Assembly: GCA_018110855.1 (NCBI GenBank)
Contig: JAGBFZ010000282.1
Coordinates: 1 to 16,863 of the forward strand
Source: Oscillospiraceae bacterium
GTDB lineage: Bacteria > Bacillota > Clostridia > Oscillospirales > Ruminococcaceae
Reading direction: 5' to 3'
Length of the DNA: 16,863 bases
This document shows positions 1 to 6,845 of this stretch, in pieces (the first letter of the stretch is position 1; each line of letters opens with the position of its first letter). The notes beneath the pieces are model-generated. The model was not told where the DNA came from. It searched no databases and worked only from the letters and a program-made list of their open reading frames with translations. Made by a program: the position numbers and the translations under genes.

Positions 1-418
1 CTCAAAGCGGTGAACTGATATTTACTCCGGATCCATTGATTTTTGTATAAAAATTATACATTACGGGCGGCGAGAGCATTTTGCCGCTCTGAATGTATAA
101 AGAATACAGTGTATTATGCCCAACTATCTCCAAAATGGTTACAAATTGTAATAATCAAAGATTTTTACAATTTCAAGGTGGAATAATTGCAATTATTATT
201 GCACATAAATGTACAAAGCTCATTTAAAAATTTAATTTCATGTAAGATGTTTATTTCTGCATGATAAAATTGGAATAGAATAATTGCAATAATTAGTGAT
301 TTTTAGGGCAATGACAAAAATGTTTTGTGCAAATTGCATTGATTGTTTCCAAAATAAATCGTTTTAGTGAAATAATCCACAAATTCACAAAATTAGAGGA
401 AAAATTATCAGAAAACTA
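1..418. other. AT-rich gene-free region with clustered short palindromes
   Basis: I see no credible gene here. The sequence is very AT-rich and holds several short inverted repeats ahead of the pilin promoter: AATACA-G-TGTATT at 103-115, TTACAA-A-TTGTAA at 139-151, the perfect 16-mer AATAATTGCAATTATT at 182-197, a one-base variant of it at 279-294, and TGCAA-A-TTGCA at 328-338. Three of them share a TTGCA core. Such a series looks like operator sites or a bent upstream region for the pilin promoter, but AT-rich DNA also yields palindromes by chance. No regulator can be assigned. Confidence 0.5.
54..100. other. Imperfect hairpin, possible leftward terminator remnant
   Basis: TTATACATT (54-62) pairs with AATGTATAA (92-100), and inside it GCGGC (67-71) pairs with GCCGC (83-87). 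Read on the minus strand, the hairpin is followed directly by five T residues, so it could stop leftward transcription. Read on the plus strand there is no T tract. No leftward gene is visible to its right, so its role is unclear. Confidence 0.3.
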
Positions 419-447
419 TTGACTTTTTGAAGCAGATATACTATAAT
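419..447 (+). promoter_or_regulatory. Sigma-A promoter of the prepilin operon
   Basis: The -35 box TTGACT (419-424) and -10 box TATAAT (442-447) are separated by exactly 17 bp. Transcription would start near 454 and leave a leader of about 75 nt before the first pilin start at 529. No second promoter is evident before the second pilin gene, so both pilins are probably transcribed from here. Confidence 0.8.
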
Positions 448-516
448 GTAATTACAGTCAAGGGAGAGAGCTAAAGACTCCGACTAAGACATGACATTGG
501 TATCTGCGTTATGAAC

Positions 517-522
517 GGAGGG
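517..522 (+). promoter_or_regulatory. Shine-Dalgarno site that fixes the first prepilin start
   Basis: GGAGGG lies 6 nt before the ATG at 529. The in-frame ATG at 511 lies upstream of this site and has no ribosome binding site of its own, so 529 is the better start. The site may be occluded in the mRNA: CTCCG (478-482) can pair with CGGAG (516-520), and CATTGG (495-500) can pair with CCAATG (526-531), which covers the start codon. Confidence 0.65.
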
Positions 523-528
523 CGTCCA

Positions 529-1158
529 ATGGACAAATCTAAAAGGAAGCTGCGAGGCTTCACCCTGCTTGAACTGGTTGTGGTCATGGCAATTTTAGCT
601 GTTATGGCTGCGGTGCTTATTCCCAGCATTTCGGGATTGCTCAGATCAAATAAGGTCAAGGCTGCCAACGAACAGGCTCAGCAGGTTTTCATGGCTTCTC
701 AGGATTATCTTGTTGATCTTCAGCTCAGCGGCATGAAGGCAAAGGATCTGAAGGCTGCCACCACTGACAAACTTTTGTATATCGTCTTTGACAATACTCC
801 TGCCAATCCCTGCAACATTGACTCGGCAACAACAAACGGCGGCGATAGCGGCACAGTTGCCACAAATATGGTAACGGGTATTTGTAAGAGACTTGAAGCG
901 GGATTTGAAGGCTCATGTCTGGTTGCTTTCTATCCGGACACATTTACTGTAGCTTATGTCTGCTTCAATAACACCAGAGATGACAGTACATCCAGAATAG
1001 CTGCCGTAAAGGCAAAGGGCGTTGATCCCAATGATCTTTATACTTCTGCATTCGGCGGAGGTCTTACAGTCAAGGATCAGGAATACGATGCTTCTAAGGG
1101 CAACTCTACTGCATACACAGGTCAGGCTCCAATTCCGGGTCCTACGATCACCATCTGA
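529..1158 (+). CDS. Type IV prepilin-like protein (first of tandem pair)
   Basis: This is a 209-residue type IV prepilin, a subunit of a surface pilus or pseudopilus. A basic leader, MDKSKRKLRG, ends at Gly10, where prepilin peptidase should cut. The mature protein begins FTLLE, with the conserved Glu at mature position 5, and continues as a hydrophobic helix to about residue 33, which anchors it in the membrane and packs the fibre. The C-terminal globular part has four cysteines that could form disulfides. The start at 529 is chosen for its GGAGGG site; starting at 511 would add six residues before the leader. A second prepilin gene follows 78 bp downstream, separated by only a weak 6-bp hairpin (1174-1190). 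Its codon use is less biased than that of the second pilin, which suggests a less abundant subunit. The pair resembles pilA1-pilA2 of Ruminococcus albus, but I cannot assign which is which. The N-terminal family call is secure; its role as minor or major pilin is inference. Confidence 0.85.
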   Translation: MDKSKRKLRGFTLLELVVVMAILAVMAAVLIPSISGLLRSNKVKAANEQAQQVFMASQDYLVDLQLSGMKAKDLKAATTDKLLYIVFDNTPANPCNIDSATTNGGDSGTVATNMVTGICKRLEAGFEGSCLVAFYPDTFTVAYVCFNNTRDDSTSRIAAVKAKGVDPNDLYTSAFGGGLTVKDQEYDASKGNSTAYTGQAPIPGPTITI

Positions 1159-1236
1159 TTTTCATGTATAATCACAGATTTTATATCTGTCGTTTATAAA
1201 AACAAAAATTTTTATTATTTAAAGGAGGAATTTCCC

Positions 1237-1704
1237 ATGAGAAATTCAAAGGTTAAGGGCTTTACTCTTATCGAGCTCATCGTTGTTATCGCTATCATCG
1301 GTGTTCTCGCAGCTATCCTCGTTCCCTCTATGATCGGCTATGTTGGTGATTCCAAGCTTTCTACAGCTAACTCCAACGCTAAGCTCGCTTTCACAAACGC
1401 AGCTACATACTGCACAAAGTGCGAGGTTAACGGCTACTCTGTATGCAATGCAGGTACCGCTTCTATGAACCTTGTACCTTCTTTCACCAATACTCTTTCC
1501 TACAATGGTAATGAGCTCCAGAGTGCTCTCCAGGCACTTATGGGCGGTACCAAGAATGCAGGTGTTGCAAAGGTTAAGATCGATTCAAGTGCTCCCAAGG
1601 GTGCTGCATGGGCAAAGCAGTCTACCGATGCATATGTTGGTATTTACCCCGATGAGGCTAAGTCCAAGACTCCTACCGGTCTCACAGGCGTAACACTTAC
1701 CTGA
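1237..1704 (+). CDS. Type IV prepilin, probable major pilin
   Basis: This is a 155-residue type IV prepilin. The short leader MRNSKVKG is followed by FTLIELIVVIAIIGVLAAI, the canonical class III signal: cleavage after Gly8, Glu at mature position 5, and a hydrophobic alpha1 helix. The globular domain is Ser/Thr/Ala-rich and has three cysteines (C59, C62, C70), so one is unpaired unless it bonds between subunits. AGGAGG (1223-1228) lies 8 nt before the ATG. The coding sequence ends in two consecutive in-frame stops (TGA TAA) and a strong terminator follows. Codon choice is strongly biased (GTT, GCT, CTC, ATC, TCC, AAG), much more than in its neighbours, as in highly expressed genes. Together these suggest an abundant structural subunit. 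In R. albus, type IV pilins of this kind are linked to cellulose adhesion, and a similar role here is inference. No pilus assembly genes (pilB, pilC, pilD) lie in the window. Confidence 0.9.
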   Translation: MRNSKVKGFTLIELIVVIAIIGVLAAILVPSMIGYVGDSKLSTANSNAKLAFTNAATYCTKCEVNGYSVCNAGTASMNLVPSFTNTLSYNGNELQSALQALMGGTKNAGVAKVKIDSSAPKGAAWAKQSTDAYVGIYPDEAKSKTPTGLTGVTLT

Positions 1705-1747
1705 TAATTTGATCAAGATTTATAATTTGATTAAATGAATTTATAAC

Positions 1748-1784
1748 AATACCCCCGATGGTATTCCATTGGGGGTATTTGTTT
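1748..1784 (+). terminator. Rho-independent terminator after the pilin genes
   Basis: A 14-bp stem (1748-1761 with 1766-1779, one G-U pair) closes a TATT loop and is followed by a T-rich tail. The core is ACCCCCGATGG with CCATTGGGGGT. It should stop most pilin transcripts. The next gene starts only 44 nt further on without an obvious promoter, so some read-through may feed it. Confidence 0.9.
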
Positions 1785-1827
1785 AAATGTATTTTTCAGC
1801 ACTGCAATGTGTGGAAAGCAGGTTATT

Positions 1828-3769
1828 ATGGAAAAGAAAAAGGTTTCTATGAGACTCAGACTGAAAGAGAGCTATGAGGAAAAAAAGCCGTATGTAATCG
1901 TAATGGCTGTTATGATCATTTTGCAGGTACTGTTTGTCTCCTACTTTTTTTATTTTGAAAAGGAAGGCTACCATTCCGATGAATTGTGGAGCTACGGCTT
2001 TGCAAACTCCTTTTTATGACCCGTATCTTTACGAGACAGCCGGTGGCGGAATGGTATCAGAGTTAAAATGCGATCGGTGGGTGGACGGGTCGACCTTCAG
2101 GGATTATATTGTGGTGAATGACGGCGAAGCATTCCGTCCCGATTCGGTCTGGTATAATCAGAAAAATGATATGCACCCGCCCCTTTACAGTACGATACTT
2201 CATCTTATCTGCTCCTTTTTCCCGAACAGTTTTTCAAAGACCTATGCATATCTGATCAATATCTTCTCCATGATCGTAGGACAGATATTTTTATTCAGAG
2301 CTGCTTCGGGAATGTGTAAATCTGATTTTCTCGGAGCTGTTGTATGTGCCTTCTGGGGCTTTTCTTCAGGCTTTGTAAATGTAAATTCCTATCTCAGAAT
2401 GTATTCCCCTCTCACAATGCTTGGAATAATGCTTCTGTACTATCATTTCTGCGTGTACAGCTCAAAGGGAAGCCTGAAAAGCAATCTGATAAAGATCGCA
2501 ATTATCGTTTTTGTCGGCGCACTGCATCACCATTATTTCCTTGTTCTTTCCTATGGAATTGCAGCCTGCTTCTGCTTTTATTACCTGTTTCAGATCAAGA
2601 AAAAGTGGAAAACTCTCTATGCCTATGCCCTGACAATGGCAGGCGCTGCGGGGCTTTCAATCGCTGCATTCCCTCAAACTATAACCCATATGCTTGCTTT
2701 TGGCCCCGGAGATGCAAGACTTAATAATAAAATGCCCTTCCTGCATAGCCTTAGGGCAAGCTTTTCGCTTGTTACTGCTTCAATAACCGGTCTGGGAATT
2801 TCAACCTATGCTACAAGCTGGTATGCATATGTTGTTGCTGCCCTTGTGCTTATCCTGGTTGTTGCAGTTCCCCTCTGCTACCTTTTCAGAAAAGAAGAAT
2901 GGTTTATTAAGGTTCGCACAAAGACTGTGGACGGACTGAAATACTTTTTCAGCCATTTCGATTTTATGCTGCTTTTTTTAATTATTACAGTATTTTTCGT
3001 AATGTGCATAGTTGCCTTTAATGTTAATTTTAATATCATGACGGGCACTTCGGACAGGTATTTGTTTTTTATTATGCCATGGACAGCGCTTATAATTGTA
3101 TTGCTGCTCAAATATTTTGTGGGACTTATCAAGCCCATCAAGAAATATTACAAGCAGATAGCAGCTGTTATATGCTGTCTGGCAATTGTTTTCAGTAATC
3201 TTATCTATCCCCACAGATATTTATTCCCGCGCTTTATAGCAGGAGAGGGCGGTCTTGAAACCACCAACAGCGAAAATGCAAAATACATATTTGTTATTGA
3301 AGCTTACTGGGTAATTACTGCATATCCCGACAAGCTGATGGAATGTGATTCTGCATTCGTTGCAACCACGGATAGCTATAAAGACCATATAGACGAGATA
3401 AAAGAGGTTGAGCTTAACGATGAAACCTATGTTATTCTCGATGTTTCAACCATCGAATCGACAGATGAACTGACAAAGGATGAGGGCGTTGAAAAGGGTG
3501 AGGTTGAAATGGGTAATGTCACCTTCCAGTTTGACGATGAAGAAGATATTGAGGGGCTTAAAAAAGAAAGTGAAGATGAGATCATTGAAAGATTTGAAAA
3601 TGAGATCTTCCCCGGATATAAGCTTCAGTTTTACAGCTCCGAGACTGTTTTCGGCAGATGGATACACACCTATAGAGTTGTTCCTTCGGACGAATATGTG
3701 GATGTTCCCGTTGTTGACCTCAGAGAAGAGGGCAGCAAAACCGCTCAGGAACGTGCTTCATTAAATTAA
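1828..3769 (+). CDS. GT-C (PMT/ArnT-like) membrane glycosyltransferase, frame broken by a 1-nt shift
   Basis: This gene encodes a polytopic GT-C glycosyltransferase that would transfer a sugar from a lipid carrier on the outer membrane face. It is split over two frames. The first part starts at ATG 1828 and carries one membrane helix and then HSDELWS (Asp51-Glu52), the acidic motif expected in the first external loop. It stops at TGA 2017-2019. The frame is restored if one T is dropped from the T5 run at 2011-2015, giving ANSFYDPYLY and continuing to 3769. The composite has about 646 residues. The second part has HPPLY near residue 116, typical of PMT_2-type enzymes, roughly ten membrane helices, and a soluble acidic C-terminal region. 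The ATG at 1934 is not a credible start because it discards the first helix and acidic motif. Position behind the pilins suggests a role in pilin or cell-envelope glycosylation (inference). The break may be a sequencing error, a real mutation, or +1 frameshifting. Confidence 0.75.
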
Positions 3770-3776
3770 AAAATTA

Positions 3777-3819
3777 TCCCGTGAATGTCATTCTGAAATA
3801 ACATTCACGGGAATTTTTT
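3777..3819. terminator. Bidirectional terminator between glycosyltransferase gene and spoVS
   Basis: A perfect 12-bp stem (3777-3788 with 3801-3812, core CCCGTGAATGT) closes a 12-nt loop. It is followed by six T residues on the plus strand and preceded by an A run that is a T tract on the minus strand. It can therefore end both the rightward glycosyltransferase transcript and the leftward ymdB-spoVS transcript. Confidence 0.88.
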
Positions 3820-4093
3820 ATTCGGAATAATAATTATCACACAGACAAACAAATCTAATGGCGGTTCGCTCCTCGCCGTTTATATTCACCGAAGAAAATT
3901 CGGGAAAACACACAAGGTCAAGCCCCACACCTGCCAGATATCCTCTTGCTACCGCAATGGATTTCACCGCCTGATTGGTAACTCCCGCCCCCACAGACTG
4001 CAGCTCCACCTGACCGCACCCGCGGATTATGCTTGCAATTGCTCCCGCAACGGAATTGGGTGAGGAATTTGCCGAAACCTTGAGAATATCCAT
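3818..4093 (-). CDS. spoVS: Stage V sporulation protein S (SpoVS)
   Basis: This is a 91-residue SpoVS protein, a small Alba-fold-like protein that in Bacillus affects septation and spore coat or engulfment steps and is widespread in Firmicutes. It is recognised over almost its whole length: the MDILKVSANSSPNSVAGAIA start, then GAGVTNQAVKSIAVARGYLA, then INGEERTAIRF. It is slightly longer than the roughly 86-residue B. subtilis protein because of a short Cys-containing C-terminal tail. It follows ymdB by 85 bp, the same ymdB-spoVS order as in B. subtilis, but has its own sigma-A-type promoter in that gap. Its exact biochemical role is not established, and its presence alone does not show that this organism makes spores. 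Confidence 0.93.
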   Translation of the reverse strand: MDILKVSANSSPNSVAGAIASIIRGCGQVELQSVGAGVTNQAVKSIAVARGYLAGVGLDLVCFPEFSSVNINGEERTAIRFVCLCDNYYSE

Positions 4094-4126
4094 TTTTCAG
4101 ACCGCCCTTTCGTGATTATTACACTC

Positions 4127-4155
4127 ATTATATACGAAAAAATGAATATATGCAA
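4127..4155 (-). promoter_or_regulatory. Sigma-A-type promoter of spoVS
   Basis: On the minus strand, TTGCAT (plus positions 4150-4155) and TATAAT (4127-4132) are 17 bp apart. Transcription would start around 4120, about 27 nt before the spoVS ATG. This gives spoVS a transcript independent of ymdB. I do not see a clear sigma-H pattern. Confidence 0.65.
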
Positions 4156-4178
4156 GGATTTATAAAAATTTTGACGTT

Positions 4179-4946
4179 TTATCTAATAATCAGCCTTTCG
4201 ATACTGTGAACTTTGCCGCTTTTTTCATCTATCAGCAGCTTCACACCGTTAAAAAAGGGCGGTTCGTCGGATTCAATGAATTTTACGGGGCATTTTGTCC
4301 GCTGCTTTTCAATGGCAAGCTCTTTTTTTACTCCAAGCACCGAAAGCTCCGCTCCGCACATTCCTGCGTCGGTGATATATCCCGTATGCCTCGAGAGTAT
4401 GGTCTCATCGGCGGTCTGAACGTGGGTGTGGGTGCCTATCACCGCCGAGACCCGTCCTGCAAGATAAAAGCCCATGGTTTTTTTCTCCGAGGTGGCTTCC
4501 GCATGGAAATCTACAATAATATTCGGAGTTTCGATATCACGGAGCAGCCTGTCGGCACATTCAAAGGGATTGTTGAGCGGCTCCATGAACGCCGTTCCCA
4601 TCAGGTTTATGACCGCAATGCTGAATCTGCCCATGTCCACAACAGTTACGCCCTTTCCCACAACTCCTTCGGGATAATTGGCAGGGCGGAGCAGGTTTTC
4701 CTTGATGTCAAAGTATTCCATAAATTCCTTTCGGCGGAAGCAGTGGTTTCCTGTTGTTATAACATCAGCAAATCTGAAAAGCTGTTCCATGGAATCTCTT
4801 GTAATGCCGTTGCCGTCAGCGGAATTTTCTCCGTTGGCGATAACTGCGTCAATTTTTTCCTTTGCTCTGAGACGTCCGACGGTTTTTTCCGCAAAATCGC
4901 AGCCCCTGCTGCCAACTATATCTCCAATGAACAAAACATTTATCAT
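4179..4946 (-). CDS. ymdB: YmdB-family metallophosphoesterase
   Basis: This is a 255-residue calcineurin-like phosphodiesterase of the YmdB (TIGR00282) family, which in B. subtilis hydrolyses cyclic nucleotides and affects biofilm and motility decisions. Metal-binding motifs appear in order: GD at residues 8-9, GEN at 39-41, GNH at 66-68, DFHAEATSEK in the middle, and GTHTHVQTAD later. The length matches the family (about 264). After GNH the usual WDKKE-like stretch reads CFRRKE, so a Trp-Asp pair near the active site is replaced while the metal ligands are kept. It starts 4 nt after the stop of the WYL gene, with AAGGA inside the end of that gene, so the two are probably translationally coupled. 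The spoVS gene follows. RNase Y (rny), often upstream of ymdB, is absent here. The family call is firm; the in-cell substrate is inference. Confidence 0.93.
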   Translation of the reverse strand: MINVLFIGDIVGSRGCDFAEKTVGRLRAKEKIDAVIANGENSADGNGITRDSMEQLFRFADVITTGNHCFRRKEFMEYFDIKENLLRPANYPEGVVGKGVTVVDMGRFSIAVINLMGTAFMEPLNNPFECADRLLRDIETPNIIVDFHAEATSEKKTMGFYLAGRVSAVIGTHTHVQTADETILSRHTGYITDAGMCGAELSVLGVKKELAIEKQRTKCPVKFIESDEPPFFNGVKLLIDEKSGKVHSIERLIIR

Positions 4947-4950
4947 AAAA

Positions 4951-5934
4951 TCATTCCTTAATATATTTTCCGCGGATATTATCCATCATCTCAAGAAATT
5001 CGTTTCTTACAGATTCGGGGGATATTATTTCCGCCTTGTCCCCAAACTGGAAAAGCCATCCGTAAAATGCGGGGGCGGCTACTACCTTTACGTTCATGGT
5101 GAATTTGTCCTCCCCGCAGGGAATGAGTATCACATCTGTGCCGAATCTGTCCGCAGCCACATTCACAAGGCTGTTGTCAAGGCACAGGGTAACGTTCCGC
5201 TGCTCTCCGCTGAACATGGAAAAGGTGGTTGCGGTGTATTCCGCAAGGTCGAAGCCCTCGGGAACAGGCTCGGAAGTCTCCGAAAGTATCTCCACGTTTT
5301 CCATTCGGTCAATGCGGAAATTGGATAGGGTGGTGTATTTCTTCTGCTTTCCCACAAGGTAATAGCTGCCGTCGTTCCATGCAAGTGCGAAGGGGGAACA
5401 GCTCCGTCCGCCGCTGCGGTATTTCTTTTTCATGCCCACAGTTCGGTCGAAATATCGGAAGGTTATCTGCTTTTTTCGGTCTATCGCCTGCTGGATGAGG
5501 TCTATGTTGATATAGATAAGCTCGTTTTCCGATTTGATACGGTTTGCCACATATACCCTGCGGTTTATCTCCCGTCCCCGATGAACGCTGGTAAGCCCTT
5601 CCAGCTTTGACAGGAGCTGACGGGATTTCTTTTCGGTGATGAATCTGGCTGAGCTTACTGCGTCTGCAAGCAGCTTTATCTCGGGCAGCTCAAAGCTGCG
5701 GCTGCCGAGGTAATAGCCCAGCTTTTTTCCGCAGGATATGGGGATTATATCCATTCCGAAGTCGGAGAGAAGATGGATATCCTCAAGAAGTGTCTTTCGG
5801 CTTGCTTTTATTCCCAGCGCCTCAAGTCTCTCCAAAAGGTCGTAGATCGTCAGGGTGTGTTCCTCGTCGGTCTCCCTTTCAAATATCTGCGCAAGGTACA
5901 AAAATTTCAGCTTCTGATGTATTCCTGCTTCCAT
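4951..5934 (-). CDS. WYL-domain transcriptional regulator (YafY-like)
   Basis: This is a 327-residue transcription factor. An N-terminal winged helix-turn-helix (about residues 1-75) carries SRKTLLEDIHLLSDFG in its recognition region. The centre (roughly 145-225) is a WYL ligand-sensing domain with the signature WNDGSYYLVG. The C-terminal part (about 240-320) is the WCX extension with the AAPAFYGWLFQFGDKAEI stretch. WYL regulators usually sense nucleic acids or nucleotides and regulate nearby genes. Here it is co-transcribed with ymdB and divergent from the AIM24 gene, so either could be a target (inference). Its ATG is preceded by AAAGGGTG. A TATAAT (plus positions 5972-5977) lies upstream on its strand with a poor -35. 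No CRISPR or defence genes are nearby, so a defence role is not supported. Confidence 0.88.
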   Translation of the reverse strand: MEAGIHQKLKFLYLAQIFERETDEEHTLTIYDLLERLEALGIKASRKTLLEDIHLLSDFGMDIIPISCGKKLGYYLGSRSFELPEIKLLADAVSSARFITEKKSRQLLSKLEGLTSVHRGREINRRVYVANRIKSENELIYINIDLIQQAIDRKKQITFRYFDRTVGMKKKYRSGGRSCSPFALAWNDGSYYLVGKQKKYTTLSNFRIDRMENVEILSETSEPVPEGFDLAEYTATTFSMFSGEQRNVTLCLDNSLVNVAADRFGTDVILIPCGEDKFTMNVKVVAAPAFYGWLFQFGDKAEIISPESVRNEFLEMMDNIRGKYIKE

Positions 5935-5998
5935 TATTTTTCACCCTTTCTGTTATATTAAAATCAAATCAATTATACATTAAAATTTCAATGAACCA

Positions 5999-6027
5999 TT
6001 GACAGAGGATAAAATGTATGTTATAAT
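5999..6027 (+). promoter_or_regulatory. Consensus extended -10 promoter of the AIM24-family gene
   Basis: A perfect TTGACA (5999-6004), 17 bp spacer and perfect TATAAT (6022-6027), with TG one base upstream of the -10 (extended -10). This matches sigma-A consensus at all twelve positions and should be strong. Transcription would start near 6034, about 44 nt before the start codon. Confidence 0.9.
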
Positions 6028-6077
6028 AAATTAGCAATTTTGAAACCATGGTATTATGGATTTATGGAGGTAATATT

Positions 6078-6779
6078 ATGAACTATGAGGTAAAGAATGC
6101 ACCTCTGCCTGTGCTTATCTGCCGTCTTGAACCCGGTGAGGCTGTTGAGTGCCAGAAAGGTGCTATGTCATGGATGACTCCTACTATGGAAATGGAGACC
6201 GGTCTTGGTTCGGGGGGCGGAAACGGTCTTCTCGGCGCTCTGGGCAAGATGGCAAAAAGCGCTGTAACAGGCGAGTCCATTTTCAGAAATAAATACACTG
6301 CAGCAGGCGGTCCAGGTGAGATAGCATTTGCGTCCACCTTCCCCGGAGATATCATCTGCTTTGATGTTACCAATTCAAATATTGTTGCTCAGAAATCCGC
6401 ATATCTTGCAAATACCATCGGCGTGCAGATGGAGATCTTCTTCCAGAAGAAGATCGGCGCAGGTCTTTTCGGCGGCGAAGGCTTCATCATGCAGAGATTC
6501 ACAGGCAAAGGAATGGTTTTCCTTGAGATAAACGGCGGTATTGTGGAGTACAATCTTGCTCCCGGTCAGTCTATGCTCATTGACACAGGCTACCTTGCAG
6601 CTATGGAGGCTTCCTGCTCCATGGATATCCAGACTGTAAAGGGCGTTGGAAATATGGTTCTCGGCGGCGAGGGCTTCTTCAACACCAAGGTAACAGGTCC
6701 CGGCAGGATCTGGCTCCAGACCATGCCTGCAAATATCCTTGCAAAGGCAGTTCAGCCCTATATCGTAACAGGTACCTGA
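6078..6779 (+). CDS. AIM24 / TIGR00266 family protein
   Basis: This is a 233-residue protein of the AIM24 (TIGR00266) family, beta-sandwich proteins of unknown biochemical function found in bacteria and, as a diverged member, in mitochondria. Family-like stretches are KGAMSWM near residue 27, a Gly-rich LGSGGGNGLLGALGKM segment that reaches about residue 58, GEGFIMQRFTGKG in the middle, and GPGRIWLQTMP near the C terminus. There is no signal peptide or membrane helix, so it is probably cytoplasmic. The start at 6078 is chosen because GGAGG (6066-6070) lies 7 nt upstream; the in-frame ATG at 6048 lacks such a site. It is monocistronic, has a full consensus promoter, and ends in tandem stops (TGA TAA) before a terminator. 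This points to steady strong expression. The family call is firm; function is unknown. Confidence 0.9.
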   Translation: MNYEVKNAPLPVLICRLEPGEAVECQKGAMSWMTPTMEMETGLGSGGGNGLLGALGKMAKSAVTGESIFRNKYTAAGGPGEIAFASTFPGDIICFDVTNSNIVAQKSAYLANTIGVQMEIFFQKKIGAGLFGGEGFIMQRFTGKGMVFLEINGGIVEYNLAPGQSMLIDTGYLAAMEASCSMDIQTVKGVGNMVLGGEGFFNTKVTGPGRIWLQTMPANILAKAVQPYIVTGT

Positions 6780-6802
6780 TAAAAATACATAAGAAAAATA
6801 AA

Positions 6803-6840
6803 ATCCGCCCTTCGGAATATCCCGAAAGGCGGGTTATTTT
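6803..6840. terminator. Bidirectional terminator between AIM24 and deaminase genes
   Basis: A 13-position stem (6803-6815 with 6822-6834, one mismatch and one G-U pair) built on CCGCCCTTCGG and CCGAAAGGCGG closes a 6-nt loop. A T-rich stretch follows on the plus strand and an A-rich stretch precedes it, so it can serve both convergent genes. Confidence 0.85.
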
Positions 6841-6845
6841 ATTTC

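Noticed and set aside
448..528. c-di-GMP riboswitch in the pilin leader
   Set aside because: Such switches control some clostridial pilus genes, but the leader is only about 75 nt and lacks the conserved GEMM core that I would expect.
1174..1190. Internal terminator between the two pilin genes
   Set aside because: ACAGAT/ATCTGT is a 6-bp hairpin without a T tract; it may be an mRNA processing or stability element at most.
1785..1827. Promoter for the glycosyltransferase gene
   Set aside because: No -10/-35 pair with acceptable spacing is seen between the pilin terminator and the start codon.
1934..1936. ATG as a separate start for the glycosyltransferase
   Set aside because: Starting here loses the first membrane helix and the HSDELWS motif, encodes a non-conserved stretch and has no ribosome binding site; a frame break explains the data better.
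4206..5328. Long plus-strand open frames of over 200 residues opposite ymdB and the WYL gene
   Set aside because: They mirror well-conserved minus-strand genes, have no ribosome binding site and give low-complexity, Cys/His/Ser-rich proteins with no family resemblance.
4951..5934. WYL regulator as a marker for a CRISPR or defence island
   Set aside because: No repeats, cas genes, nucleases or restriction genes are in the window; the neighbours are housekeeping genes.
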